From JBEBVQ01 sp964527735 (GTDB taxonomy: Bacteria > Bacteroidota > Bacteroidia > Chitinophagales > Chitinophagaceae): a stretch of 64,000 nucleotides of DNA. The position numbers and the translations under genes are program-made. Of the stretch, positions 44,290 through 53,199 are shown piece by piece. The stretch's first letter is position 1; each line of letters starts with the position of its first letter. Under the pieces are notes generated by a model. The model was given only the letters and a program-made list of their open reading frames with translations, searched no databases and was not told where the DNA came from. Where the stretch lies: assembly GCA_964527735.1 (NCBI GenBank), contig CAZGPG010000005.1, forward strand, positions 1 to 64,000, written 5' to 3'.

Positions 44290-46641
44290 TCAGCGTAAAT
44301 CCTGATTCTTAATTAATTTGGTTCTGTAAATCTGCCCGCGATCCTGAATGACGAGCATGTATATGCCGTCTGCGATATCGGATATGTCCAGGCTTACATG
44401 TTCCCCCTGTTGGTTAAGCCGTTCCCTTAACATTTGTCCCTGCAGATTGCAAAGGGCAATGCGGGCATCATGCAGGCTGTTTTCAGAAGCTATCCGCACT
44501 ATCCCCCGGGTGGGGTTGGGGAATATCTTCAATCCGTTTTCTGCCTTTCCGGTTTTTTCCACAGACGTCAGATCATCAATGACGATACAGTCTGCAGTAT
44601 CAATACACCCATTCGCGGAAACGATCACAGCATACGATCCGGTGGCGGTGGCGGTGTATTGCTGGCCGGTTTCACCCGGAATGATTTCTCGTGCATTACA
44701 ATCATACCATTGATAGCTGTCAGCCTGATTAGACATCATCATCGGGCCATTGCTTGTCACAAAGGCTTTGGGTCCGTTAATGGTCAGGTCCAGTATTACT
44801 GTACTGTCGCAACTATTCGCATTGGAAAACAGCGGTACGGTATAGACGCCTGTAACCCGGTAAACAGATTGTGCAAATACAAAACTGTCGCAGGCCCGGG
44901 CGGTAATGGTGCTGCTGGTGCCGGGGTGAATGGTCAGATTGTACCGGATAGTGCTGTCGCATCCGGCCCGGTTTGTATAGGTCTGGTTGTATATTCCTGA
45001 GGATCTGTAGGTGATGCCGTTGAACGTGGCGGAATCGCAAAATACGCCTGTCACTTCCGGATTCAGGCTATTCCCGATCGTCAATGAGATCCGTACCAGA
45101 CTGTCGCACCCCGCAGCATTTGCAAAAGTATCCACGAAAACCCCGCTGGCGGTGTAGGTTTTATTGTTGAAACTATAGCTGCTGCAGTGGCTTGCCGTTA
45201 TGCTGGAATAGGTCGCAACACAACCTCCGAAATCGAGTTTCATCATAAAGATATCAGCCGTGTTTGAAACCGGTTTTGGAAGCGTGTATACGCCCGGTCC
45301 GGGATCAAAATCCACCTGTGCGTAATACATGCCGGCAATGTAGGCCTGCGATCCGGTGTCCAGTACGATCCCATAGGAGTAAGCGCCGCCGGATGGGCTC
45401 CCTATGCTCCCTGCCCAGACAAAGTCTCCGTTGGGATCGTATTTGGCGACAAACATATCCGGATTGAAGTTTCCTCCCGCGGTGAGCGGTACCGTAACAG
45501 GTCCCGGATCGAAATCTACAATATCACCGAAAGCGCCGGTTATGTATATAGTACCTGTTTTATCTACGGTAATGTGGTCTGCCCCGTCATCCATCAAACC
45601 TCCGATGCGTTTACTCCATATATATTTGCCATCCGTATCGTACCGGGCGATACACAGGTCCAATCTTCCGGCAGATGACTGTAGCTGACTACCTGTACCC
45701 GGATCAAAATCTACTGTATCGGTAAATGTGGCCGCAATGTAGAATCCACCGGTCGGGTGGCAGGACAGATTGCCGTAAACCTGCCCGCCGTTGCTGGCGG
45801 TCAGGATGTTATTCCACTGCATGACGCCGGCGGCATTGTATTTGGCAAGGATCATTTCCCTTTCATGGATCAATTCGCTTACATTGCCTGATAAGAAAAT
45901 ATTCCCTGACGCATCCACCGAAATTCCGGTGACCGAAGCGTTTTGATTAGCCCTTCCCCAATTTCTGGCCCACAGATATTGCCCGTCGGCATCATACTTG
46001 GCCAGGAAATAATCATATGCTCCTATAGAGGTCAGGTTCGCTGTGCCTGCAGCCGGATTAAAATCTACCGTACCCTTAAAGCTTCCGCCGATAATTATAT
46101 TTCCTGAGGGATCCCGGGCGATACTTCTCCCGGATTCATATTCAATGTCTCCGATTTTAAAGGCCCATACGTAATTTCCGTTTGCGTCGTACTTGGCGAG
46201 AAATGCATCTGCACCCGACGCGGTAAGCGTATGATTGCCTCCTCCCGGATCAAAATTGACAGACTGGTGGAAGAACCCCGTGATGTATATATTTCCCTGG
46301 GGATCGTGTACAATACCGTGGGTAGCTTCAGAACTGGCTCCCCCGATCCGCTTTGCCCAGATGTAATCACCTGAAGCGCTGTATTTCGCAATAAAAATAT
46401 CATCGTGTCCTGCTGAAGTCAGGTTCTGTACGCCCGTCCCCGGATCCATATCCACTGTTCCGGAAAACTGGCCGGTTATATAGGCTGTACCGGAACTGTC
46501 CACAGAAATACCGGTTGCGTTACTGCGTCCGCCGCCCATTACCTTTGCCCATGCCAGTGTGTGCGCAAGCGAGTCAAAAGACAGCATACTAAGGAGCAGC
46601 GCAAAAGTCCACACCGGGAGATGTATTTTCAGGTTTATCAT
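44290..46641 (-). CDS. seven-repeat propeller T9SS type A protein (copy 2)
   Basis: The 783-residue product has a signal peptide, then seven repeats of about 55-70 residues (about 45-490). Most contain 'VDFDPG' followed about 15 residues later by 'D(I/A)F(I/L)AKYDxxGxYxWA', e.g. 'AFLAKYDANGNYVWAFKIG'. One repeat (fourth) lacks the DFDPG part. This suggests a seven-bladed beta-propeller; the Asp-rich turns could bind calcium. A Cys-rich region with three similar modules follows ('CDSLVRISLTI', 'CDSTIRYNLTI', 'CDSTVILDLTI'). The end is a type A sorting domain ('KIFPNPTRGIVRIASENSLH', 'GIYMLVIQDRG'). It shares layout with the gene 26 bp upstream, a tandem duplicate. Confidence 0.9.
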   Translation of the reverse strand: MINLKIHLPVWTFALLLSMLSFDSLAHTLAWAKVMGGGRSNATGISVDSSGTAYITGQFSGTVDMDPGTGVQNLTSAGHDDIFIAKYSASGDYIWAKRIGGASSEATHGIVHDPQGNIYITGFFHQSVNFDPGGGNHTLTASGADAFLAKYDANGNYVWAFKIGDIEYESGRSIARDPSGNIIIGGSFKGTVDFNPAAGTANLTSIGAYDYFLAKYDADGQYLWARNWGRANQNASVTGISVDASGNIFLSGNVSELIHEREMILAKYNAAGVMQWNNILTASNGGQVYGNLSCHPTGGFYIAATFTDTVDFDPGTGSQLQSSAGRLDLCIARYDTDGKYIWSKRIGGLMDDGADHITVDKTGTIYITGAFGDIVDFDPGPVTVPLTAGGNFNPDMFVAKYDPNGDFVWAGSIGSPSGGAYSYGIVLDTGSQAYIAGMYYAQVDFDPGPGVYTLPKPVSNTADIFMMKLDFGGCVATYSSITASHCSSYSFNNKTYTASGVFVDTFANAAGCDSLVRISLTIGNSLNPEVTGVFCDSATFNGITYRSSGIYNQTYTNRAGCDSTIRYNLTIHPGTSSTITARACDSFVFAQSVYRVTGVYTVPLFSNANSCDSTVILDLTINGPKAFVTSNGPMMMSNQADSYQWYDCNAREIIPGETGQQYTATATGSYAVIVSANGCIDTADCIVIDDLTSVEKTGKAENGLKIFPNPTRGIVRIASENSLHDARIALCNLQGQMLRERLNQQGEHVSLDISDIADGIYMLVIQDRGQIYRTKLIKNQDLR

Positions 46642-46667
46642 AGTTTTTGTTTTTGATGATTGTCAGG

Positions 46668-48902
46668 TTATTCCTTTGTGATCTTGATCTGCTGCATCAT
46701 CCCCTCATCGGATAAGCTCATCAGATAAACTCCCTGATTCATTGAAGAAATATCCACGCTCAATACGGTGCCGCTCAAATGATGCTGCTTATGCACCAAC
46801 TGTCCCAGCATGTTGAACAAGCGTAATTCTGCCGAGCGGAACGGCCTGTCTGACTGAATGGTCACCATCCCTTTTGCCGGGTTAGGGGATACGGTGATCT
46901 TTGCCTTATTGCCGGGAAGGGTATAGATGCCCATTGCGTCAGCCTGAATACAATCCGAGGTATCAATGCAGCCGTTTTCTGATACGATCACCGCATATGT
47001 GCCGCTGGTCAATGGGATAAACTGACGCGAGGTTGCCCCCGGTATGATACGCAGGCTGTTGCAATCATACCATTGGTAGCTACCGGACGCTGCAGCATTC
47101 AGCGCCTGCTCATCTTTTGTAACCGCAGCAGTTGCCGTGTTGATGACAATATCATAAATCACGGAGCTGTCACAACCGTATCCGTTTGTGTATGTCTGCG
47201 TATATGTCCCCGTACTTGTATAGCTGATCCCGTTAAAAGAAACTGAATCACAAAAAGTCCCGTTTACGGGTGTATTGACCGAATTCATCAGGGTCAGGTG
47301 GAGTACGGATAAGCTGTCGCAGTTGTTGCTGTTCTTGAAGCTGTCCACGAAAAAGCCGCTTTCGGTGTATGTTGTACCATTATGAACAAACGAGCCGCAT
47401 GTGGTATGTAATACGCTGGACAGATCCTCACATGATCTGTATCTCAGCACATAAACATCGCTGCTTCCCTTGCTTGTAACACTTCTTAGCCCCGCTCCGG
47501 GATCCAGGTCAACGGTTGATGAGAACGTACCGGCTATGTGCAGGTTCCCTACCAGGTTTAGCGCCATCCCCATAACGGAAGTGGCATTCGATTCACTGAT
47601 CAGGTTAACATGGCGGTAGACCCCGTTGTGATTGTACCGGGCTACAAATCCGCTGGTATTAAACGACGCGCTGTTTTTGATCACTTCGTCCGGACCCGGA
47701 TCAAAGTCGGTACCTCCGTATGTCAGGGAGCTGCCTGTGGTGCCTGCTACAAATATAGCCGTATCGGAAACCAGGATGCAGGTTGCGATTTCGTGCTCAT
47801 CACCACGGATGCTCTTGGCCCATATGTAATCTCCGTTTTCCGAATATTTGGCAAAGAAAGCATCCGATGAATTGTTCCGGGCATTCAGCGAATCAATACC
47901 CGCTCCGGGGTTGAAATCTATTCCTGCTGCGCCACGAAAATCACCGGTGATATAAATATTGTCTCCTGTATCGATCGCCAGCCCCTGAGCACGATCGTCC
48001 AGGGTACCCCCGATCCGGTGTGCCCATACATACGCTCCGTCTTCGGTGTATTTAGCCAGGAATATATCATTACCTCCTGCGGAGGCTCTCAGGGCTTTAT
48101 CGGCCCCCGGATCAAAATCCGCTGCAGGGCCGGTAAAATAACCGGCTATGTATATGTTCTTTTTACGGTCGATGCCGATGGCCTGGCCATAATCCGCAGA
48201 GCCGCCGCCAAAGCTTTTTGCCAAAAGAAAATCTCCCTCCGGGCTGTATTTGGCAAAGAATACATCCAGCCCGCCGTTTGAGCTCAGCATTGATTGCTGC
48301 GGCCCCGGATCTACATCCATTTTGGCAAAAAAACCTCCAAGCAGACAGATATTGCCGGCATCATCCAATACGAGCCCGCGCGCAATATCAGATCCTTCTC
48401 CTCCTATTGCGAATGCCCAGAGATAAGCTCCGTTCGCATCATACTTGGCCAGGAAGATATCCGTATTGGGGCCGTTTGCTTCCAGCGCCTTTATGTCCGG
48501 AGATGGGTCAAAATCCGCCGTGCCGTTAAAACTACCGCATATATAAACATTACCCGCCTCATCCACTGCGACCGCGTTGGCGGTATCTCCCAACGGACCA
48601 CCGAGACTGATGGCCCATATATAATTGCCGTCAATGTCGTATTTGGCCAGAAAAACATCTGCAGCTCCTTTTGAGAAAAGCTCTTTATCAATAAAGGGAT
48701 CGGGGTCAAAGTCTGCCGTGCCGTTAAACAATCCCGTAACATAGCTGTTACCGGCTTTGTCAACTGCGATAGCAGCGGCTCTTTCAACGCCGGCGCCTCC
48801 TGCCTGACCGGCCCAGGCCAGCGTTTGCGCTTTGGAATGCTGGTTACCTGCCGTACAAAGCAAAATAAGCATACTGAACAGATGAAATAACTTTTGTCGC
48901 AT
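46668..48902 (-). CDS. seven-repeat propeller T9SS type A protein (copy 1)
   Basis: The 744-residue product has a signal peptide and seven propeller-type repeats (about 30-450) with 'ADFDP' and '(V/I)FLAKYDxxGxYxWA' motifs, e.g. 'DIFLAKYDANGAYLWAFAIG'. Two Cys modules follow ('CDSLSVLHLTLM', 'CDSSVIYDIVIN'), then a Tyr-Gln-Trp module, and the type A sorting domain 'ITVSPNPAKGMVTIQSD', 'LFNMLGQLVHKQHH', 'GVYLMSLSD'. It is the first gene of the likely five-gene unit running 48902 to 37942. It differs in sequence from copy 2 throughout, so the duplication is not recent. Confidence 0.9.
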   Translation of the reverse strand: MRQKLFHLFSMLILLCTAGNQHSKAQTLAWAGQAGGAGVERAAAIAVDKAGNSYVTGLFNGTADFDPDPFIDKELFSKGAADVFLAKYDIDGNYIWAISLGGPLGDTANAVAVDEAGNVYICGSFNGTADFDPSPDIKALEANGPNTDIFLAKYDANGAYLWAFAIGGEGSDIARGLVLDDAGNICLLGGFFAKMDVDPGPQQSMLSSNGGLDVFFAKYSPEGDFLLAKSFGGGSADYGQAIGIDRKKNIYIAGYFTGPAADFDPGADKALRASAGGNDIFLAKYTEDGAYVWAHRIGGTLDDRAQGLAIDTGDNIYITGDFRGAAGIDFNPGAGIDSLNARNNSSDAFFAKYSENGDYIWAKSIRGDEHEIATCILVSDTAIFVAGTTGSSLTYGGTDFDPGPDEVIKNSASFNTSGFVARYNHNGVYRHVNLISESNATSVMGMALNLVGNLHIAGTFSSTVDLDPGAGLRSVTSKGSSDVYVLRYRSCEDLSSVLHTTCGSFVHNGTTYTESGFFVDSFKNSNNCDSLSVLHLTLMNSVNTPVNGTFCDSVSFNGISYTSTGTYTQTYTNGYGCDSSVIYDIVINTATAAVTKDEQALNAAASGSYQWYDCNSLRIIPGATSRQFIPLTSGTYAVIVSENGCIDTSDCIQADAMGIYTLPGNKAKITVSPNPAKGMVTIQSDRPFRSAELRLFNMLGQLVHKQHHLSGTVLSVDISSMNQGVYLMSLSDEGMMQQIKITKE

Positions 48903-49510
48903 AATTTTTAGTTTTAGATTTCATTCAAAATTATCATGCTATTCACATATGATTGTTTCGGAAATCCCTAAACTTTCTGAAATAATATGTTTGATCAGCG
49001 CGCGGATGTGGATTCCGGACAGACAGGCGGATGGCGCCGAATGCCCGGGTGGCGGGGATCAGCGCCAGGTCGTAAATAGTGAAGGATATAGATGCGGTTA
49101 CAGGTGTTGAACCGCACACCAGGTAATTGAACAGGGCATTATTTGCGTTTAGTGCTACATACTCAGCCTGCTGTGCAGGCATTCTATCCGGAAATAATAC
49201 ACAGCGGAACACCGCTCTCTGTCTCTGCCTGCGCTAAAGCTATGGCAGGTGAGAGGAGACGATTACATGGTTGTAATACAGGGGCCTCTGTCAGGGCCAG
49301 GATGTGATCGTCCCTTATTACTCACCGAAGCTTTAGCGTAGGTGAGCATCGGCCCGCCTGCGCTAAAGCTTCGGCGGATAATAAGTGAGGGAGGTGTTTT
49401 TATTATTATAATGCTTGTCACCATGCGACAATTTGAATTGCATCCACCGTAAGATCAGCATATGTTTTCAGGAAATGTTGCATATGCATATTGTGTCGGG
49501 CATCTGCTTA
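48903..49510. other. non-coding stretch upstream of the cargo operon
   Basis: About 600 bp without a convincing gene. The right half is filled by the palindromic repeat at 49224-49395. The left half should hold the promoter of the 48902-37942 unit; no clear TTTG/TAnnTTTG pair was identified. A minus-strand reading frame at 48943-49212 (89 codons) has no recognisable motif. Confidence 0.45.
49224..49395. repeat. nested inverted repeats with CTAAAGCTTCGG core
   Basis: Copies of CTGCGCTAAAGCTTCGG occur near 49229 and 49358, and an inverted copy (CCGAAGCTTTAGCG) near 49325. Each is part of a local hairpin (CCTGC/GCAGG, TCACC/GGTGA, CCGCC/GGCGG). An outer pair around 49312-49320 and 49378-49395 (CCCTTATTA against TAATAAGTGAGGG) encloses the right two. 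It looks like a small repeat family inserted more than once. Confidence 0.6.
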
Positions 49511-50434
49511 TTACGCCTGCTCCGTTTTTTTGATCACTTTAGTCGCAGCAGCCACAATGCCCGCGATATCCGACAGGTCAGTAGGCAGGATCATGGTATT
49601 GTTGGTTTTGGCCAGCTTCCCGAATTCCATAATATATTGTTCGGCGATGCGCAGGTTCACGGCATCTTTCCCACCGTCCTGCTGGATGGCGGAAGCGATT
49701 TCACGGATACCTTTGGCGGTGGCCATGGCAACTGCTTCGATCTCTGCAGCGCTGCCATCTGCTTCATTGATCCGCTTCATCTTCTCCCCTTCAGAGTGGG
49801 CGATCCGTTCCCGTTTCTCGCCCTCAGCTCTGTTGATCTGTGCCTGCATGTCGCCTTCGGAGTTAGCAATAGTGGCACGTTTCTCACGTTCCGCCCGCAT
49901 TTGCTTCTCCATCGCGTCCTTGATGCTCTGCGGCGGGGTTATATTCTTTACTTCATAACGGGTCACCTTGATCCCCCAGGGTTCGCTGGCTTTGTCAACG
50001 GCATCTACGATACTGCTGTTCATTGTTTCACGCTCTTCAAACGTCCGGTCGAGCTCCATCCTGCCGATGATGCTCCGCATGGTAGTCTGCGCAAGCTGTA
50101 TGACGGCAAACCGGTAATTGTCAATACCATACGATGCCTTCGGCGCATCCATGACCTGCAGGTAGAGAATGCCATCTACCTCTACCGAAATATTGTCTTT
50201 GGTGATACAGGTTTGCGCCGCAACATCGATCACCTGCTCTTTGAGGGTATGGCGGTAAGCGATACGGTCCACAAACGGGATGATCACATGAAATCCGGCC
50301 ATAAGGGTGGCTTTGTACTTCCCGAACCGCTCTACGATATATACGGAACGCTGCGGTACAATGCGTATGGTAGTGAGGAACAGTATGACGAAGAGTATCG
50401 CCAGCCCTAAAAAAACAATAGTATTTGCATTCAT
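49511..50434 (-). CDS. SPFH/band-7 domain membrane protein (paraslipin)
   Basis: The 307-residue product has an N-terminal membrane helix (about 4-24, 'IVFLGLAILFVILFLTTI') and an SPFH domain with 'SVYIVERFGKYKATLMAGF', 'VDVAAQTCITKDNISVEVDG' and 'TTMRSIIGRMELDRTFEERE'. The C-terminal part is helical and coiled ('EKQMRAEREKRATIANSEGD', 'AEGEKRERIAHSEGEKMKRI'). It is QmcA/stomatin-like. Such proteins form membrane assemblies with NfeD partners and influence membrane organisation or proteolysis. The start codon overlaps the NfeD stop by 4 bp, giving a classical operon pair. Confidence 0.95.
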   Translation of the reverse strand: MNANTIVFLGLAILFVILFLTTIRIVPQRSVYIVERFGKYKATLMAGFHVIIPFVDRIAYRHTLKEQVIDVAAQTCITKDNISVEVDGILYLQVMDAPKASYGIDNYRFAVIQLAQTTMRSIIGRMELDRTFEERETMNSSIVDAVDKASEPWGIKVTRYEVKNITPPQSIKDAMEKQMRAEREKRATIANSEGDMQAQINRAEGEKRERIAHSEGEKMKRINEADGSAAEIEAVAMATAKGIREIASAIQQDGGKDAVNLRIAEQYIMEFGKLAKTNNTMILPTDLSDIAGIVAAATKVIKKTEQA

Positions 50435-50889
50435 GACGGTTCAGTTTTTAATGGTTCTACAATCAGCCGGATGCTTTTAAAGCCTGTGATGACCAGTGTT
50501 TGTCCTTTTGTTACCGGGGTGGTGGAAACGGCTTCCCAGTTGGAACCCCGGAAGGAAACCTTCCCCGGTGTGTTAGCCCCGAAATCATGCAGTGCCGTTA
50601 CCCTCTGGCCGATATAATCATCTTCCAGGTCGCCGGAAGTCCCCTGCCGGAAGTTTGTATATTTTTCACGTATTGCTTTCCGCATCAGTACCAGGCTTAG
50701 GACGGAAGAAACCAGGAAAATGCCCAATTGAAGGTTCAGCCCAATATCAAAAAACAGGCAGCAAAGCGCTGTTACCCAAGCGCCAAGACCGAAGAAAATA
50801 AGCACCAATCCGGGCATGACCAGCTCGCTGAGCAGGAGTAAAAGTCCTACGAGAAACCAGATAACGCCACTTGAAAAGAAGTTGTCCAT
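50431..50889 (-). CDS. NfeD family membrane protein
   Basis: The 152-residue product has three to four membrane helices (about 8-75, 'GVIWFLVGLLLLLSELVMPG', 'LVLIFFGLGAWVTALCCLFF', 'LGIFLVSSVLSLVLMRKAIR'). A C-terminal OB-fold domain follows: 'YIGQRVTALHDFGANTPGKV', 'FRGSNWEAVSTTPVTKGQTL'. It is the short NfeD type that lacks a ClpP-like protease part. It pairs with the SPFH protein whose gene overlaps by 4 bp. Confidence 0.93.
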   Translation of the reverse strand: MDNFFSSGVIWFLVGLLLLLSELVMPGLVLIFFGLGAWVTALCCLFFDIGLNLQLGIFLVSSVLSLVLMRKAIREKYTNFRQGTSGDLEDDYIGQRVTALHDFGANTPGKVSFRGSNWEAVSTTPVTKGQTLVITGFKSIRLIVEPLKTEPS

Positions 50890-51044
50890 ACTAAGCGTAT
50901 AATGGTTTGGATTTATTAATAAAGATACAGATAATTAAAGCTCCGATTGAGTTTCACCTGAAAAAATTTAAAATGAAACCCCGGATGACAATGTTTTTTA
51001 ATTGTGCTGCATTTGTTTACCGCAATATCCCTCCTCCTTTTTAG

Positions 51045-51052
51045 TTATCTTG
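51045..51052 (+). promoter_or_regulatory. possible -7 box of metG
   Basis: TTATCTTG, followed by CACCG, resembles a TAnnTTTG box with one base missing. It lies 24 bp before the metG ATG at 51076. No clear -33 box was seen at the right distance. Confidence 0.35.
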
Positions 51053-51075
51053 CACCGTTTTTCAACACGTTAAAA

Positions 51076-53160
51076 ATGGATTTTAAAAGGATACTGGTGA
51101 CGGCGGCATTGCCCTATGCTAACGGCCCTGTGCATATCGGCCACCTCGCCGGATGCTATATCCCCTCAGATATATATGTGCGCTACCAGCGTGCCCAAAA
51201 GCGCGATGTGAAATTTATATGTGGCAGCGATGAGCACGGTGTGCCCATCACCATCCGGGCGATGAAAGAAGGTACCACACCTCAGGCTGTAGTGGACAAG
51301 TACCACAGTATCATAAAGGACAGCTTCGGGCAGATGGGCATCTCATTCGATATTTATGCCCGTACATCAGATAAAGGACATCATGAAACGGCACAGGCAT
51401 TCTTCAAAAAACTGTATGACGACGGCGCATTCGAGGTGAAGGAAACGGAGCAATATTTCGATGAAGAGCAGCAGGTGTTCCTGGCAGACCGCTACATTAT
51501 CGGAGTATGCCCGGTTTGCGGCAATGAAGATGCCTATGGAGATCAGTGCGAGAAATGTGGATCAACACTTTCTCCGGAGCAGCTGGGTAACCCCCGTAGC
51601 GCACTGAGCAACGCCGTGCCGGTGAAACGACCGACACAGCACTGGTATTTCCCCCTCAATAAATATGAAGACTGGCTGAAGGAATGGATCGTAGAGGGTA
51701 AAAAAGATATCTGGAAATCTAACGTATACGGGCAGTGTAAAAGCTGGCTGGATAATGGTCTGCAACCCCGTGCCATGACCCGCGACAGTAACTGGGGGGT
51801 ACCTGTACCGCTGCCCGGCGCAGCAGGCAAAGTGTTGTATGTATGGTTCGACGCACCGATCGGTTATATCAGCGCTACCAAGCAGCTTACGGAGATGTGG
51901 AGCGATTATTGGTGCAGAGAAGATACCAAACTGGTACATTTTATCGGTAAGGATAACATTGTCTTTCACTGTATTATTTTCCCGGCCATGCTGAAGGCGC
52001 ACGGTGGTTTTGTGCTGCCGGAGCAGGTGCCTGCCAATGAATTTCTGAATATCGAAGGCCGGAAGGTTTCCACTTCCCGGAATTGGGCCGTATGGGTACA
52101 TGAGTATCTCAAAGATTTTCCCGATCAGCAGGATGCGCTGCGGTATGTATTGTGTGCCAATGCCCCCGAGGCAAAAGACAATGATTTCACCTGGAAAGAC
52201 TTCCAGGACAGGAATAACAACGAACTGGCGGCCATCTTTGGTAACTATGTGAATCGTGCCTTTGTGCTGATGCACAAGCTGTGCGATGGCCGTGTGCCGC
52301 AGCTGCACGAAGCCGCAATGGATGACCGCGACCGGCAGTTGATACAGGATATACAACAGGCAAAGGAACTCGTGGAAACGGGTATTGAGCATTACAAATT
52401 CCGAGATGCCCTGTCTGCTGTGATTGATCTTGCCCGTAAGGGTAATAAATATATGCAGGAGAAGGAACCCTGGATATTTGCCAAAACCCTGGCGGAGCAA
52501 CCGGAAAACCAGCAGTTGATCGACAACTGCCTGCACCTGTGCTTACAGCTCACTGCCAACCTGGCGATCCTGGCCAACCCGTTTATGCCGTTTACAGCAG
52601 TGCGCATGTGCCATATGATGAAGGTGGTGCCCCGTATGCTGGAATGGGAGAATGCCGGACGCATCGATCTGCTCAAACCCAACTACCCGTTGCGTGCGCC
52701 TGAAATATTATTCCGTAAAATCGAAGATAAAGAAATGGAAGCCCAGAGAGAAAAGCTGATGCAAAATCTGAATGACAGCACGTCGCCGGCCCTTGTAGCA
52801 GAGAAAGAGGTGCAGCAGTCAGAGCCTTATAAACCGGAGATCGTTTTCGATGATTTTGCAAAAATGGACCTCCGTGCGGGTACTATCCTGGCTGCGGAAA
52901 AAGTGGAGAAAGCAGACAAGCTGCTGAAGCTTGAAGTGGATATGGGATCGGAAAAGAGAACGATCGTATCGGGGATTGCCATGCATTTTGCACCGGATGA
53001 GATTGTGGGTAAGCAGGTGACGGTCGTGGCGAACCTGGCTCCCCGGAAGATGCGCGGCATCGAAAGCCAGGGCATGATATTGATGGCGGAAGACGCAGAC
53101 GGGAAGCTGGTGTTTGTGTCGCCGGAAAGGAATGTGACGCCCGGGAGCGAGGTTCGGTAG
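51076..53160 (+). CDS. metG: methionyl-tRNA synthetase
   Basis: The 694-residue product has the HIGH motif in 'ANGPVHIGHLAGCYIPSD'. A zinc-knuckle region has two CxxC pairs ('GVCPVCGNEDAYGDQCEKCG'). The KMSKS equivalent is 'EGRKVSTSRNWAVWVHEYLK', a divergent KVSTSR form common in this group. The anticodon-binding helices and a C-terminal tRNA-binding domain follow ('DFAKMDLRAGTILAAEKVEK', 'LAPRKMRGIESQGMILMAED'). It charges tRNA-Met and initiator tRNA. The Met at 51076 opens the catalytic domain; an upstream in-frame ATG at 51004 adds 24 non-family residues. Confidence 0.97.
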   Translation: MDFKRILVTAALPYANGPVHIGHLAGCYIPSDIYVRYQRAQKRDVKFICGSDEHGVPITIRAMKEGTTPQAVVDKYHSIIKDSFGQMGISFDIYARTSDKGHHETAQAFFKKLYDDGAFEVKETEQYFDEEQQVFLADRYIIGVCPVCGNEDAYGDQCEKCGSTLSPEQLGNPRSALSNAVPVKRPTQHWYFPLNKYEDWLKEWIVEGKKDIWKSNVYGQCKSWLDNGLQPRAMTRDSNWGVPVPLPGAAGKVLYVWFDAPIGYISATKQLTEMWSDYWCREDTKLVHFIGKDNIVFHCIIFPAMLKAHGGFVLPEQVPANEFLNIEGRKVSTSRNWAVWVHEYLKDFPDQQDALRYVLCANAPEAKDNDFTWKDFQDRNNNELAAIFGNYVNRAFVLMHKLCDGRVPQLHEAAMDDRDRQLIQDIQQAKELVETGIEHYKFRDALSAVIDLARKGNKYMQEKEPWIFAKTLAEQPENQQLIDNCLHLCLQLTANLAILANPFMPFTAVRMCHMMKVVPRMLEWENAGRIDLLKPNYPLRAPEILFRKIEDKEMEAQREKLMQNLNDSTSPALVAEKEVQQSEPYKPEIVFDDFAKMDLRAGTILAAEKVEKADKLLKLEVDMGSEKRTIVSGIAMHFAPDEIVGKQVTVVANLAPRKMRGIESQGMILMAEDADGKLVFVSPERNVTPGSEVR

Positions 53161-53199
53161 GGACAATCCTGCGTGATTGCCAATGATTATAATGATTGT

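Noticed and set aside
31096..48902. Considered as a horizontally acquired island
   Set aside because: No integrase, tRNA, direct repeats or clear base-composition change were seen; T9SS cargo and TPR kinases are normal for this group.
48943..49212. Minus-strand frame of 89 codons
   Set aside because: No recognisable domain; overlaps the start of a repeat-rich non-coding region. Possible but unsupported.
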